64,000 nt of DNA from Nitrospirota bacterium (GCA_023481175.1 JAMCWM010000036.1:1-64000); one strand, 5' to 3'; counted from the first letter of the stretch, positions 33,946 through 42,619 are shown. Numbers and translations: made by a program. Notes: generated from the sequence alone by a model not told the origin.

Positions 33946-34347
33946 TTATTGTTTTTTCGGGAGTATGAAAAGGTCTTTCCCGTTTTCGATCGGCATGCCC
34001 CCGGGCGGGTTTCTCCAGATGACGTAGAATCGATGGCGACCAGACTTTTGGGGGGGAGCGGTAATCCATGTGGAGCGTTCCTCCGAAAGATCCGCCATGG
34101 CGACGGGTTGCCCATCCACTGTGACTTCCAGCTGATAAAAGACATGGGAGGGAGGATCGGAGGGAAAGACGACATGGATTTTAAGCGGTTTGCCGGCGTA
34201 AAGGTCGGTCGGGTAAACAACGTGAAAATCCTCAGAAGCGGCCAATCCCGGTCCATTTGTCGCCACCAGGAAAGTGAGAATGAAAAAGTAAGGGATAAGT
34301 TTCGTCACAAGGACGATGGTTCTTCCTTCAGCCTTTCGGCTATTCAT
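33946..34347 (-). CDS. Exported Ig-like protein, unknown
   Basis: A 133-residue protein with a signal peptide (TIVLVTKLIPYFFILTFLVATNGPGLAA) and a mature part rich in beta strands (PLKIHVVFPSD, YQLEVTVDGQPV, HRFYVIWRNPPGG). This suggests a small immunoglobulin-like domain. GAGAGGAG lies 6 bases before ATG 34347. No family assigned. Confidence 0.6.
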   Translation of the reverse strand: MNSRKAEGRTIVLVTKLIPYFFILTFLVATNGPGLAASEDFHVVYPTDLYAGKPLKIHVVFPSDPPSHVFYQLEVTVDGQPVAMADLSEERSTWITAPPQKSGRHRFYVIWRNPPGGMPIENGKDLFILPKKQ

Positions 34348-34360
34348 CACATCTCCTCTC

Positions 34361-34369
34361 TGGTACAAT
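34361..34369 (+). promoter_or_regulatory. Extended -10 promoter giving a leaderless start
   Basis: TGGTACAAT (34361-34369) matches the extended -10 form TGnTAnnnT, and the next gene's ATG is 7 bases further on. No Shine-Dalgarno sequence precedes the ATG and no -35 box is evident. Confidence 0.45.
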
Positions 34370-34375
34370 GGCACA

Positions 34376-34870
34376 ATGATTATCTCACCTCGATCGCCCC
34401 TTTTTCTAAAATACATCATCCTAGAGCGGGTTGCGAAGGGAATGTTTGCATTCCTGATCGGACTCGGCGGACTTTCTCTCGGCCCTGTTCGCCTGAACCA
34501 CCTCCTTTACCACTGGGCTCAAAACTTAAATATTGACGTCGATAATGCCTGGACCGGACAGATTTTTCGAAAGTCAGGACTGGTAGGTCCCAATATGCTC
34601 ATGATCATTTCGGTCGGTGGAATCGCTTACGGTCTTTTGAACTTTACGGTGGCCTGGGGTCTCCACCGAAGATTCCGCTGGGCGGAATATATGACGATCA
34701 TCGAAATTTCCGCCCTGATCCCGGTTGAAGTCTATGCGATGCATTCCCATTTCTCGGTTTGGAGATTTGGAGTTTTCATATTGAATATCCTCATTGTGAT
34801 TTACCTTCTTAAGAATCGACAGCTTTTTCATGGCGTTCATGAAAAAACCGAGCCTGTCGCCGACAGCTGA
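34376..34870 (+). CDS. DUF2127 membrane protein
   Basis: A 164-residue protein with about four hydrophobic segments. FLKYIILERVAKGMFAF and GGIAYGLLNFTVAWGLH followed by AEYMTIIEISALIPVEVYA are the hallmarks of DUF2127, whose function is unknown. The start at 34376 is chosen because the family homology begins near residue 10; the promoter placement suggests translation without a leader. It diverges from the Ig-like gene. Confidence 0.78.
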   Translation: MIISPRSPLFLKYIILERVAKGMFAFLIGLGGLSLGPVRLNHLLYHWAQNLNIDVDNAWTGQIFRKSGLVGPNMLMIISVGGIAYGLLNFTVAWGLHRRFRWAEYMTIIEISALIPVEVYAMHSHFSVWRFGVFILNILIVIYLLKNRQLFHGVHEKTEPVADS

Positions 34871-34908
34871 GTTCTCCTGATCTCCAAGGTTTGCAAGGAA
34901 GTCGAACG

Positions 34909-36126
34909 ATGCCGGCATTGGTTCCCATTGTCCTCTTTCTTGCAAATTTTCTGAACTATCTTGACCGCCAGCTCTTCTCTGCATTGTTTCCTGTGGTCGT
35001 CCCGGCATTCCGCCTTTCAGACCCTCTTGTGGGAGCTCTGGGGTCGGCCTTTACCTTGTCCTATCTCGTTGCGGCCCCGCTGGCGGGGTACCTCTCGGAC
35101 CGCCTCCCTCCCCGCCGCATTTTGGCGGGGGGGGTTCTCGTATTTTCTGCCGGCATGTGGCTGTGCGCGATGGCTGATGGGACGGCTGAACTCTTTTTGG
35201 GGAGAATGCTGACCGGGGTCGGGGAGGCGGCTTTGTTTGTCGTTGGCCCCCAGTCCATGGGGGTTGACCGGGGGGCAGGCCGGAGGCTGGCCATCTTTCT
35301 TTCTGCAATGCCACTTGGAGGAGCGGCAGGTTTTGTTGTGGCGACTCATGCGACGACAACCACCTTCCGGCATCTCCTGCTGCTGCCCGTCCTGCCGGGA
35401 GCCCTTCTCGCCGCCTTTCTCCTCGTCATTGCCTTCCCCTTTCCGGCAAAGGGGGCTTCGCCTGTCCGTCTTCGCGAGCTTTTTGCCCTTTTTCGATCTG
35501 ACCGCTCCCTTTATTCCATCATGATCGTCGAGGGGACCAACATTTTTGTTCTGGGGGGAATGGCGGTATGGATTTCCCTCTATCTGACGCGGGAAAAACA
35601 CCTCTCGATGAATACGGCGAGCAGTTTAACCGGCTTGGCCCTCGTTTCGGGAGGATTGGTCGGAATTCTCATGTCCGGCTTTCTTTGTGATCGACTCTCG
35701 CCAAAAAACATCCGGGGACTCTTTCTTTTTCTCCAGGGAAGCCAGGTTCTCTCTTTGGCGGGGATATGGGTCGTTATGCTCTCTCCGGGAGGCCCCCTGC
35801 TTTTTTGTGGGCTGCTCGTGGCCAGCATCGGTCTATTCGGGACCAATGTTCCCGTACTGATCGCCCTGCTGAGAAAATCTCCGCCTATTATGTGGGGAAC
35901 CCTCCTGGGAGGCGTGCTCTTTGTGGCCCACCTTTTCGGAGATCTGCCTTCGGCGACGGTCATCGGTCTCGCCGCTTCCCGGATCGGATTGTCCCGGGCT
36001 TTGGAGCTCCTCCTTCCGGGACCGGTTCTGATCGGAATTTTTTCAGTCTGGATTGTTCTCCGTGGGAAAGAGGGGGGGAAACCCCTTGATTTTCGAACGG
36101 GATCGGACGATGCTAGAACCTCGTAA
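34909..36126 (+). CDS. Major facilitator superfamily transporter
   Basis: A 405-residue protein with about 12 hydrophobic segments. FLNYLDRQLFSALFPVV in helix 1 and the loop AGYLSDRLPPRRIL between helices 2 and 3 (motif A) resemble the spinster-like MFS branch, as does the second motif-A-like loop FLCDRLSPKNIRG. The substrate is unknown; lipids or organic anions are carried by relatives. ATG at 34909 follows AAGGAAG. Confidence 0.85.
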   Translation: MPALVPIVLFLANFLNYLDRQLFSALFPVVVPAFRLSDPLVGALGSAFTLSYLVAAPLAGYLSDRLPPRRILAGGVLVFSAGMWLCAMADGTAELFLGRMLTGVGEAALFVVGPQSMGVDRGAGRRLAIFLSAMPLGGAAGFVVATHATTTTFRHLLLLPVLPGALLAAFLLVIAFPFPAKGASPVRLRELFALFRSDRSLYSIMIVEGTNIFVLGGMAVWISLYLTREKHLSMNTASSLTGLALVSGGLVGILMSGFLCDRLSPKNIRGLFLFLQGSQVLSLAGIWVVMLSPGGPLLFCGLLVASIGLFGTNVPVLIALLRKSPPIMWGTLLGGVLFVAHLFGDLPSATVIGLAASRIGLSRALELLLPGPVLIGIFSVWIVLRGKEGGKPLDFRTGSDDARTS

Positions 36127-36166
36127 AACTTGCGTTGATGAGTGAAACCGGTATCAGGAGCGTGCA

Positions 36167-36637
36167 TTGGGCAAATCGGTCAGGGAAATCATGGTAAAGG
36201 ACGTTCTTACCGTCAGGAAAGAGACTTCACTGAGAGATCTGGCGGAAATACTCATTTCCCGCCACATAAGTGGAGCGCCCGTGGTGGACAAAGAGAACAG
36301 ATATCTCGGTGTGGTCGGGGAACATGATCTTATCCGCCACGAAAGGCCCCTGCATATTCCCACCGTCATGACCCTGTTCGATTCCTGGATCCCCCTGGAG
36401 CTTCCATCTTCCCTCAGAAAAGAAATGGAGCGGATCTCGGCCACGTCTGTGGGGGATCTTTATAACCCGAAAGCTCCGACGGTCACACCCGACACCCCGA
36501 TACGGGAAGCGGTCTCCCTCTTCGAACGAGAGGATGTGGACATTCTTCCCGTTCTTGATTCGGGCAGGCTTGTCGGAGTTGTGGGGCGGGGGGATCTGGT
36601 TCACCTTCTCGTGACAGGCGATGACCTCATCGACTAG
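36167..36637 (+). CDS. Two-CBS-domain protein
   Basis: A 156-residue protein composed of a CBS pair (first about 5-60, KDVLTVRKETSLRDLAEILISRHISGAPVVD; second about 100-150, APTVTPDTPIREAVSLFEREDVDILPVLD). Such stand-alone pairs bind adenine nucleotides and report energy state to partners. TTG start with AGGAG upstream. It overlaps tsaE by 17 bases. Confidence 0.86.
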   Translation: MGKSVREIMVKDVLTVRKETSLRDLAEILISRHISGAPVVDKENRYLGVVGEHDLIRHERPLHIPTVMTLFDSWIPLELPSSLRKEMERISATSVGDLYNPKAPTVTPDTPIREAVSLFEREDVDILPVLDSGRLVGVVGRGDLVHLLVTGDDLID

Positions 36638-37193
36638 TCTCGATGACACCCTGGACCTTCCCGAAACCCTGAGCACAGAAGAGGTCGGCCGGGTTTTGGG
36701 AAGAACCGCTCCCGCCGGGGGCTTGATTCTTCTTTCCGGTCCTACAGGTGCAGGAAAGACCTCTCTCGCCAAGGGAGTGGCGCAGGGGCTTGGAATACCG
36801 GCGACCATCGTCAGTCCGACCTTCCTCTACCTCCAGGGATACGAATGCAAGAAGGATGGAGCCAGGCTGGATCTTCTTCATGCCGATTGGGACCGTGTCT
36901 CAGGATTCCCCGAAGACCTCGAGGAAACCTTGTTCGAAGGGTTGGAAAATCGGGTCACGATCGTTGAGTGGGGAGAAAAGATTTCCGGATCCCTCAGGGA
37001 CTCCTTTCCAATGGTGGTGCATATCACGATTGCTTTTCATGCGGATGGACGACGTCTGTCGATGAGCTGGATCGCGCAAACCGGAGGGGGAGCCTCCGCC
37101 TGGCGCGACTCTTTTTTCTCGGGAATGGCAGGATTCTCCGGGAGTCGTCCTGATGCTGGAATAAGACAACCGGCGCCAGCCCCCTTCTCTTGA
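36621..37193 (+). CDS. tsaE: tRNA threonylcarbamoyladenosine synthesis ATPase TsaE
   Basis: A 190-residue ATPase needed for the t6A modification of ANN-decoding tRNAs. Walker A GPTGAGKTSLAKG, SPTFLYLQGY, LLHADWDR (where LYHxDLYR is usual) and VEWGEK are in the family order. The C-terminal ~45 residues are a longer tail than normal and look unstructured. In the window no TsaB or TsaD gene accompanies it. Confidence 0.9.
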   Translation: MTSSTSLDDTLDLPETLSTEEVGRVLGRTAPAGGLILLSGPTGAGKTSLAKGVAQGLGIPATIVSPTFLYLQGYECKKDGARLDLLHADWDRVSGFPEDLEETLFEGLENRVTIVEWGEKISGSLRDSFPMVVHITIAFHADGRRLSMSWIAQTGGGASAWRDSFFSGMAGFSGSRPDAGIRQPAPAPFS

Positions 37194-37204
37194 GGAGATA
37201 GAAT

Positions 37205-37699
37205 TTGGAACATCTCTTTGCCCCATGGCGCATGCGATATATCCGGGGGGAGTCCAGAACGGCTCCCGGGGGAGGATGCCTCCTGTGCGAAATCCCTGAA
37301 AATGGTGTATCCAGAGATCGACTCGTCCTGTTTTGTGGGATTCAGTGCTACGTCGTCATGAATGCCTTTCCCTATACCAGCGGCCATCTGATGGTCGTTC
37401 CGAGAGCCCATGGCCCCTCATTGTCGGACTATCCTCTCGAGACACTCTGCGAGATGACGGGTCTTCTCAGGGAGTGCGAGCGAATCATCGGCGAGACATT
37501 TCACCCCGGTGGTTACAATGTGGGAATCAATGTCGGTCAGGCTGCCGGTGCCGGAATAGCCGGTCATCTTCATGCCCATATTCTCCCTCGGTGGGAGGGG
37601 GATACGAATTTTTTGACGACGGTTCACGAAACACGGGTTGTCCCAGAAGACCTGAGGGAAACCTACGACCGCCTTCTTCCTTTTTTTCGTGACCTCTGA
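37205..37699 (+). CDS. HIT-family hydrolase/phosphorylase (AP4A phosphorylase-like)
   Basis: A 164-residue protein. The histidine triad H121-L-H123-A-H125 in GHLHAHILPRW is complete, and C25-x2-C28 resembles the zinc site in this subgroup. FAPWRMRYI at the N-terminus matches proteins annotated as AP4A phosphorylase or HIT hydrolase, which act on diadenosine polyphosphates or AMP-linked compounds. TTG start at 37205 with GAGGAG upstream. Confidence 0.88.
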   Translation: MEHLFAPWRMRYIRGESRTAPGGGCLLCEIPENGVSRDRLVLFCGIQCYVVMNAFPYTSGHLMVVPRAHGPSLSDYPLETLCEMTGLLRECERIIGETFHPGGYNVGINVGQAAGAGIAGHLHAHILPRWEGDTNFLTTVHETRVVPEDLRETYDRLLPFFRDL

Positions 37700-37707
37700 C
37701 CTTCACT

Positions 37708-37736
37708 TTGCACTCATGCCAATGAAGGGGTAAAAT
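37708..37736 (+). promoter_or_regulatory. Sigma-70-type promoter for the exported protein gene
   Basis: TTGCAC (37708-37713) and TAAAAT (37731-37736) are exactly 17 bases apart, 35 bases upstream of the GTG start at 37771. Confidence 0.6.
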
Positions 37737-37770
37737 AGATACATCCGCTTTAAAAAGAAGGGGGCGTAAG

Positions 37771-38511
37771 GTGCTATCCTCAAAAAAAGTGATTCGTTTT
37801 TTTCTGTTGTCCTCGTTGCTCCTCGGGTTCGGATTGAAAGGACTCCTTCTCCCCGGTACCGCCGGAGCATGGGTCGTTGACGAAAAGCCGAATTATCCTG
37901 AAGCGCCCGTAAGGGCGAGTCTTACCGGACTCTACGATCAGTATCGCCAGCTCGCACTGGAGATGGATGGCATGCTGAAGAGGAATGATATTCCCGTAAC
38001 TGAATACGAAGCCTGGAAGAAAGACTGGTCCCGCCGAATGTTCTCTGCGGAGAATGGTCTCAAAAAACTTTATCCCTACTTCATGCCGATCAACCAGCAT
38101 CCCTGGACGCGGGAGGCCGCTGTTTTCACCAACCTCCAGGGGGTTCGGGAATGGCTGTGGACCGTCGAGCAGGACAAGGAAAGCCTTGTGACGGGAAAGC
38201 CGAACTTCGATATTGACAACGGAAAGATCTACCCGAGAAATATCGACATGTTTCGGGGCTTTCTTCAGAAGGCCGGGGGAATATTGACCGGTGGACCGTT
38301 TTACGGTAATTTTTTCAAGGACACTCAAGCCACGATTCTGGCCAACTATTGCGTTTACCCCGAGGTTCATGGGGATGGGTCGACCCATATGACCAAGCTC
38401 GTGAAGCCATCTTTCCAGAAGATGGGTCTTGTCAACGGTCTCAAGGAAAAGCAGGAGGCAAGGGCGAAACTTCCCGATTCCGCGAGTATCGGGACCTCTC
38501 CTTCTCACTGA
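37771..38511 (+). CDS. Exported protein of unknown function
   Basis: A 246-residue protein with a clear signal peptide (VIRFFLLSSLLLGFGLKGLLLPGTAGA). The mature part is helical and rich in aromatic residues with several prolines, e.g. LTGLYDQYRQLALEMDGML and NIDMFRGFLQKAGGILTGG. No cofactor motif was seen. GTG start with AAGGGGGCG upstream and its own promoter. It may be read into the pyr leader. Confidence 0.72.
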   Translation: MLSSKKVIRFFLLSSLLLGFGLKGLLLPGTAGAWVVDEKPNYPEAPVRASLTGLYDQYRQLALEMDGMLKRNDIPVTEYEAWKKDWSRRMFSAENGLKKLYPYFMPINQHPWTREAAVFTNLQGVREWLWTVEQDKESLVTGKPNFDIDNGKIYPRNIDMFRGFLQKAGGILTGGPFYGNFFKDTQATILANYCVYPEVHGDGSTHMTKLVKPSFQKMGLVNGLKEKQEARAKLPDSASIGTSPSH

Positions 38512-38518
38512 TCCCATC

Positions 38519-38531
38519 CGCCCATAGGGCG
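38519..38531 (+). other. Short hairpin ahead of the pyr leader
   Basis: CGCCC-ATA-GGGCG, a 5-bp stem with 3-base loop, a few bases after the preceding gene's stop. No T-run. May close the upstream message or help fold the pyr leader. Confidence 0.35.
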
Positions 38532-38584
38532 AAGAGCCAAACTCCTTTAAATCCGGGTCTGCGAGCCTGGAAAGGGGCTTTTTT
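38531..38584 (+). promoter_or_regulatory. PyrR-binding hairpin merged with an intrinsic terminator
   Basis: Lower stem CTCCTTT (38542-38548) pairs with AAAGGGG (38571-38577), an AAAT bulge follows on the 5' side, and the upper stem CCGGGT/GCCTGG (38553-38558/38565-38570) displays the loop CTGCGAG, which fits the known PyrR recognition motif CNGNGAG. Six T follow directly (38579-38584). The layout (stem, purine bulge, stem, CNGNGAG loop) is that of Bacillus PyrR-binding loops, and the downstream gene is pyrR. PyrR with UMP would stabilise it and stop transcription. Confidence 0.68.
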
Positions 38585-38646
38585 CATGCACTGTCAGATC
38601 GTCTGCGATTTTCCCCCCGAGTCCACTCTTTCCGCGCGAGTTTCAG

Positions 38647-39228
38647 GTGAATCCTGAACCCTCCCACTCTTCTTCGGTCCGAGTTCTTCTTGACCAGTCG
38701 CGCATAGAACGCATCCTTCGACGGATGGCCCATGAAATCCTTGAGAGAAATCAGGGGACGAAGGATCTTTATCTTGTCGGCATCCTTGAAGGGGGAAATC
38801 TTCTTGCCCAGCGTCTGGGGGAGCTGATCTCCTCTTTTGAGGGCGTTTCACCTCCCATCGGTGCCGTAGATGTAACGCTTTATCGGGACGATCTATCCGG
38901 TCGTGGGGGGCCGATTCCCTTCTTGAAGCAAAGCCACCTTCCTGTTCCCGTCGATGGTCGGAAGATCCTCCTGGTGGACGATGTCCTTTTCACGGGACGG
39001 ACTGTCCGGGCCGCGATGGATTTTCTCATCGACTTCGGTCGTCCTTCACGGATCATGCTGGCTGTTCTCGTGGACAGGGGCCACCGGGAGCTCCCCATTC
39101 GGGCGGATTTTGTCGGAAAAAATCTTCCAACGGCCATGGACGAAAAAATCGAGGTCGTGATGACCCCCGGCCACGAAGGGGTCTATCTGACACGATCGAT
39201 CCCCTCTGGAGATCTTCATGATCAATAG
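38647..39228 (+). CDS. pyrR: PyrR bifunctional regulator / uracil phosphoribosyltransferase
   Basis: A 193-residue protein. The PRPP loop is ILLVDDVLFTGRTVRAA (107-123); YLVGILEGGNLLAQRL and VDVTLYRDDL are PyrR-type. It binds pyr mRNA in response to UMP/UTP and may salvage uracil. GTG start at 38647 with only a weak ribosome site. Sixty bases upstream lies a matching RNA hairpin, so the regulator controls its own operon. Confidence 0.92.
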   Translation: MNPEPSHSSSVRVLLDQSRIERILRRMAHEILERNQGTKDLYLVGILEGGNLLAQRLGELISSFEGVSPPIGAVDVTLYRDDLSGRGGPIPFLKQSHLPVPVDGRKILLVDDVLFTGRTVRAAMDFLIDFGRPSRIMLAVLVDRGHRELPIRADFVGKNLPTAMDEKIEVVMTPGHEGVYLTRSIPSGDLHDQ

Positions 39229-40216
39229 GCTCATCTCCCCGGAAGTTCCCGCATTCGGACCGCATCTGCTATCCGTCGTTGATCTTTCTCCCGAGGTTCT
39301 CACCGGGATTCTCGATACTGCGGAATCCTTCCTGGAGGTCGGACACCAGTCTGTCAAAAAGGTTCCCGTTCTTCGGGGAAAAACGCTCGTCAACCTTTTC
39401 TACGAATCCTCCACCCGGACCCGGTCTTCGTTCGAAATTGCCGCAAAGCGGCTTTCCGCCGACGTCATCAATATCTCCACAACGCAATCGAGCGTCACCA
39501 AGGGGGAGAGTCTGATCGACACGGTACGGACCATCGAGGCCCTGGGTGCGGACGGAGTCGTGATTCGCCATCCTTCTTCCGGGGCCCCCGCCTTTGTCTC
39601 CAGCCGTGTCGGCTGCCATGTGATCAACGGGGGAGACGGCTGTCATCAGCATCCGACTCAGGCCCTTCTTGATCTTTTTACAATCAGAAGGAAATTGGGG
39701 CGGATTGGGGGACTGACGGTTGCCATCATCGGCGACATTCTTCATAGCCGTGTGGCCCGTTCGAATATCACGACCCTCTCCCGAATGGGAGCCAGGGTTC
39801 GTCTGGTGGCGCCGCCCACACTGCTACCACGCGGGATTGAAGACTGGCCGGTGGAGATCTTTCACAGCCTCGAGAAGGGAATCGAAGGGTGTGATGTGGT
39901 CATGGCACTTCGGCTGCAGCTCGAAAGAGCCGCAGGAGGATTCATCCCCTCTGTTGCCGAATATGCGAGATTGTATGGACTGAATGCCCCCCTTCTTGAA
40001 CGGGTGGCGCCGGGGGCGCTCGTCATGCATCCCGGACCCGTCAACCGGGGAATCGAGATATCCGGGGAGGAAGAATTCACGGAATCCTCGGCGATTCTGT
40101 CCCAGGTGGAGTTCGGAGTCTCCGTGCGAATGGCGGTCCTCTACCTCCTGATGGGAGGAGGACCCGAAGAGGTGTTGGCCGGTGGGGCTGTTCCGGACAA
40201 GGGAGGAAAAGAGTGA
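39218..40216 (+). CDS. pyrB: Aspartate carbamoyltransferase catalytic chain
   Basis: A 332-residue enzyme joining carbamoyl phosphate to aspartate. SSTRTRSSFE binds carbamoyl phosphate, HPTQALLDLFT is the second anion site and HPGPVNRG ends the active site. No pyrI regulatory chain is nearby, as expected with PyrR control. Overlaps pyrR by 11 bases; GGAG upstream. Confidence 0.95.
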   Translation: MINRLISPEVPAFGPHLLSVVDLSPEVLTGILDTAESFLEVGHQSVKKVPVLRGKTLVNLFYESSTRTRSSFEIAAKRLSADVINISTTQSSVTKGESLIDTVRTIEALGADGVVIRHPSSGAPAFVSSRVGCHVINGGDGCHQHPTQALLDLFTIRRKLGRIGGLTVAIIGDILHSRVARSNITTLSRMGARVRLVAPPTLLPRGIEDWPVEIFHSLEKGIEGCDVVMALRLQLERAAGGFIPSVAEYARLYGLNAPLLERVAPGALVMHPGPVNRGIEISGEEEFTESSAILSQVEFGVSVRMAVLYLLMGGGPEEVLAGGAVPDKGGKE

Positions 40217-41520
40217 GGGATCAGGAAACCGGGTGTCTGTTTCTGAAGAATGTCCATTATTTCGATCCTTCCGAGGGAGTGTTGGGCTATGGGAATGTCC
40301 TGATTCGTGAGGGCAGGGTCGAGTCCATGGGGGAGGTCGGACCATCGGGCGCCGTTCGTGAGATCGACGGGGGAGGGGGGCTTCTCTGCCCCGGATTCGT
40401 TGATCTGCATGCGCATTTCCGGGAGCCGGGCTACGAATATAAGGAGACCATTGCGACTGGATCCAAGGCGGCTGTGGCCGGAGGGTTCACCGCTGTTTGC
40501 GTCATGGCCAACACCGATCCGGTCAACGATAATGCCGATGTCACGCGGGCCATTCGCGAGCGTGCCCTGGATGTCGGGCTGGCCAGGGTCTACCCGATCG
40601 GGGCCGTGACGCGGGGGTTGGGGGGAGAGCATCTCACAGAGATGGGGCGTCTTTCAGAGGCAGGGTGTATCGCGTTCTCGGATGACGGGAAGCCGGTATC
40701 AACCTCCCGGATGCTTCGTCGCGCTCTTTCGTATTCCCGTCTTTTCAACCGCCCCGTCATTGACCATTGCGAAGATCCGGAGCTGTCCGACCGGGGTGTC
40801 ATGAATGAAGGATCCGTCTCGGCAGATCTTGGTCTTGCCGGAATTCCCAATGCCTCCGAGGAGGTATGCGTCGCTCGTGATCTCTCGGTTCTCGAGGCGT
40901 GCGGGGGACGGCTTCATGTCGCCCACCTGTCCACCGCCGGAGGAGTCCGGATGGTCCGGGAAGCCAAACGCAGAAATCTTGCCGTGACGGCCGAAACCTG
41001 TCCCCATTATTTTTCCCTTACGGACGAGGCGGTCCGCTGCCACGGAACCCATGCCAAGATGAACCCGCCTCTTCGAAGAGAGAGCGACCGTCTTGCGGTG
41101 ATCGAAGGTTTGAAGGATGGGACAATCGATGTGATCGCCACCGACCATGCCCCCCATGCCCCTCACGAAAAGGAGCAGGAATTCGACCGGGCTCCCTTCG
41201 GAATCATTGGTCTCGAAACGGCCTTTTCTCTTTCCCTCGCGCTTGTCAGGGAAGGACACCTGTCGCTTTCGGAGCTGATTTACCGTCTTTCCTTCAGGCC
41301 GGCAGCGCTTTTCGGTCTTCCGCACGGTCGTCTGGTTCCGGGAGGCTTGGCGGACTTTGTTCTGCTCGATCTCTCGGGAGAATGGGAGGCCGGCCGTCCT
41401 GGTTACTACTCAAAAAGCCGGAACAGTCCTTTTACGGGATCTTTGATGAAGGGGAAGGTCCTGAAGACGATTGTCGGGGGCCGTGTCGTGTTCGATGGGG
41501 AAGGAGACGTGTGTGGCTGA
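40213..41520 (+). CDS. pyrC: Dihydroorotase
   Basis: A 435-residue zinc amidohydrolase of the longer class. Metal ligands lie in DLHAHFREPG, VIDHCEDP, LHVAHLSTAGG and ATDHAPHAP; KMNPPLR is a substrate-binding segment. The pyrB-pyrC pairing often forms a complex with ATCase. GTG start within GTGA overlapping pyrB. Confidence 0.95.
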   Translation: MRDQETGCLFLKNVHYFDPSEGVLGYGNVLIREGRVESMGEVGPSGAVREIDGGGGLLCPGFVDLHAHFREPGYEYKETIATGSKAAVAGGFTAVCVMANTDPVNDNADVTRAIRERALDVGLARVYPIGAVTRGLGGEHLTEMGRLSEAGCIAFSDDGKPVSTSRMLRRALSYSRLFNRPVIDHCEDPELSDRGVMNEGSVSADLGLAGIPNASEEVCVARDLSVLEACGGRLHVAHLSTAGGVRMVREAKRRNLAVTAETCPHYFSLTDEAVRCHGTHAKMNPPLRRESDRLAVIEGLKDGTIDVIATDHAPHAPHEKEQEFDRAPFGIIGLETAFSLSLALVREGHLSLSELIYRLSFRPAALFGLPHGRLVPGGLADFVLLDLSGEWEAGRPGYYSKSRNSPFTGSLMKGKVLKTIVGGRVVFDGEGDVCG

Positions 41521-42619
41521 TCTGGACGGATTCCGGAAAATCACGCTCGCATTGGAGGACGGGACGGTCCTGGGAGGACATTCCGCCGGGGTTCCGGGGA
41601 CGGTATCGGGTGAGTTCGTCTTCAATACCGCCATGAGCGGATATGAAGAGGTTCTCACCGATCCCTCCTATGCCGGACAGATTGTGGTCATGACCGCTCC
41701 GATGATCGGAAATACCGGGATCACCCGGGAGGATGCCGAGTCCGGAAAGGTCCACCTTTCGGGATTTGTGGCAAGGGAAATCAAATCTTTTCCTTCGAAC
41801 CACAGGGCAAAAACGTCCCTTCCGGATTATTTCCGGGAGGAAGGAGTGGTGGCGGCTTCCGGAATAGACACCCGGCTGCTGACGCTCCGGATCCGGGAGA
41901 GGGGGAGCCTGCGGGGCATTCTGACGACCGAGGACCGGAGCTCCGAGGAACTGGTCGAGGCGGCCCGCGCCATCCCCTCCATCTCCGAAACCGACTATGT
42001 TCGCAAGGTCTCCTCGTCCATGGCGCGGACAGTGCATCCTTCAGGACCGGCGGCCTTTCGGGCAGTTCTCGTGGATTATGGAGCCAAGGAGTCGATTGTC
42101 CGGAACCTCCTTGATCTTGGAATCGAGGTCACGGTAGTTCCGTCCGAGACGAAAGCGCGGCAGATTCTTGAAGACCGGCCGGACGGGGTCATCCTTTCCA
42201 ATGGCCCTGGAGATCCGGCGGTTCTCGACGATATCGTCTCGGAGATCCGGGGGTTGGTAGGTCGTCTTCCTCTTTTTGGAATCTGTCTTGGACACCAGTT
42301 GCTGGCCCGGGCGGTTGGAGCTCGGACTTACAAACTGCCTTTTGGCCATCACGGGGTCAACCATCCCGTTCTTGACCGACTGACCGGAAAGGTCCTGATC
42401 ACGTCACAGAACCATAACTATGCCGTGGATGCCGAAACCCTGCCGTCCGGCGCGACCAAGACTTTCGAAAGCCTCTACGACCGGTCACTGGAAGGGCTTT
42501 GGTTTCGGGAGACCCGCATCTATTCGGTCCAGTTTCATCCGGAAGCCGCCCCGGGTCCCCATGACGCCCGGAGCGTCTTCGGCTCCTTTTTAAACATGAT
42601 GTCCGGGAAGAACCCGTGA
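41513..42619 (+). CDS. carA: Carbamoyl-phosphate synthase small chain
   Basis: A 368-residue glutaminase subunit that feeds ammonia to CarB. LALEDGTVLGGHSAG and FNTAMSGYEEVLTDPSYAGQIV are at the N-terminus; the amidotransferase elbow is FGICLGHQLLA and the partner histidine is in VQFHPEAAPGP. GTG at 41513 is chosen from GGAG eight bases upstream and gives an 8-base overlap with pyrC. Confidence 0.94.
   Translation: MADLDGFRKITLALEDGTVLGGHSAGVPGTVSGEFVFNTAMSGYEEVLTDPSYAGQIVVMTAPMIGNTGITREDAESGKVHLSGFVAREIKSFPSNHRAKTSLPDYFREEGVVAASGIDTRLLTLRIRERGSLRGILTTEDRSSEELVEAARAIPSISETDYVRKVSSSMARTVHPSGPAAFRAVLVDYGAKESIVRNLLDLGIEVTVVPSETKARQILEDRPDGVILSNGPGDPAVLDDIVSEIRGLVGRLPLFGICLGHQLLARAVGARTYKLPFGHHGVNHPVLDRLTGKVLITSQNHNYAVDAETLPSGATKTFESLYDRSLEGLWFRETRIYSVQFHPEAAPGPHDARSVFGSFLNMMSGKNP

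Noticed and set aside
39269-39745. Long antisense frames across pyrB, carB, glnA and lptD
   Set aside because: They are shadows of GC-rich coding strands with poor protein character and no ribosome sites.
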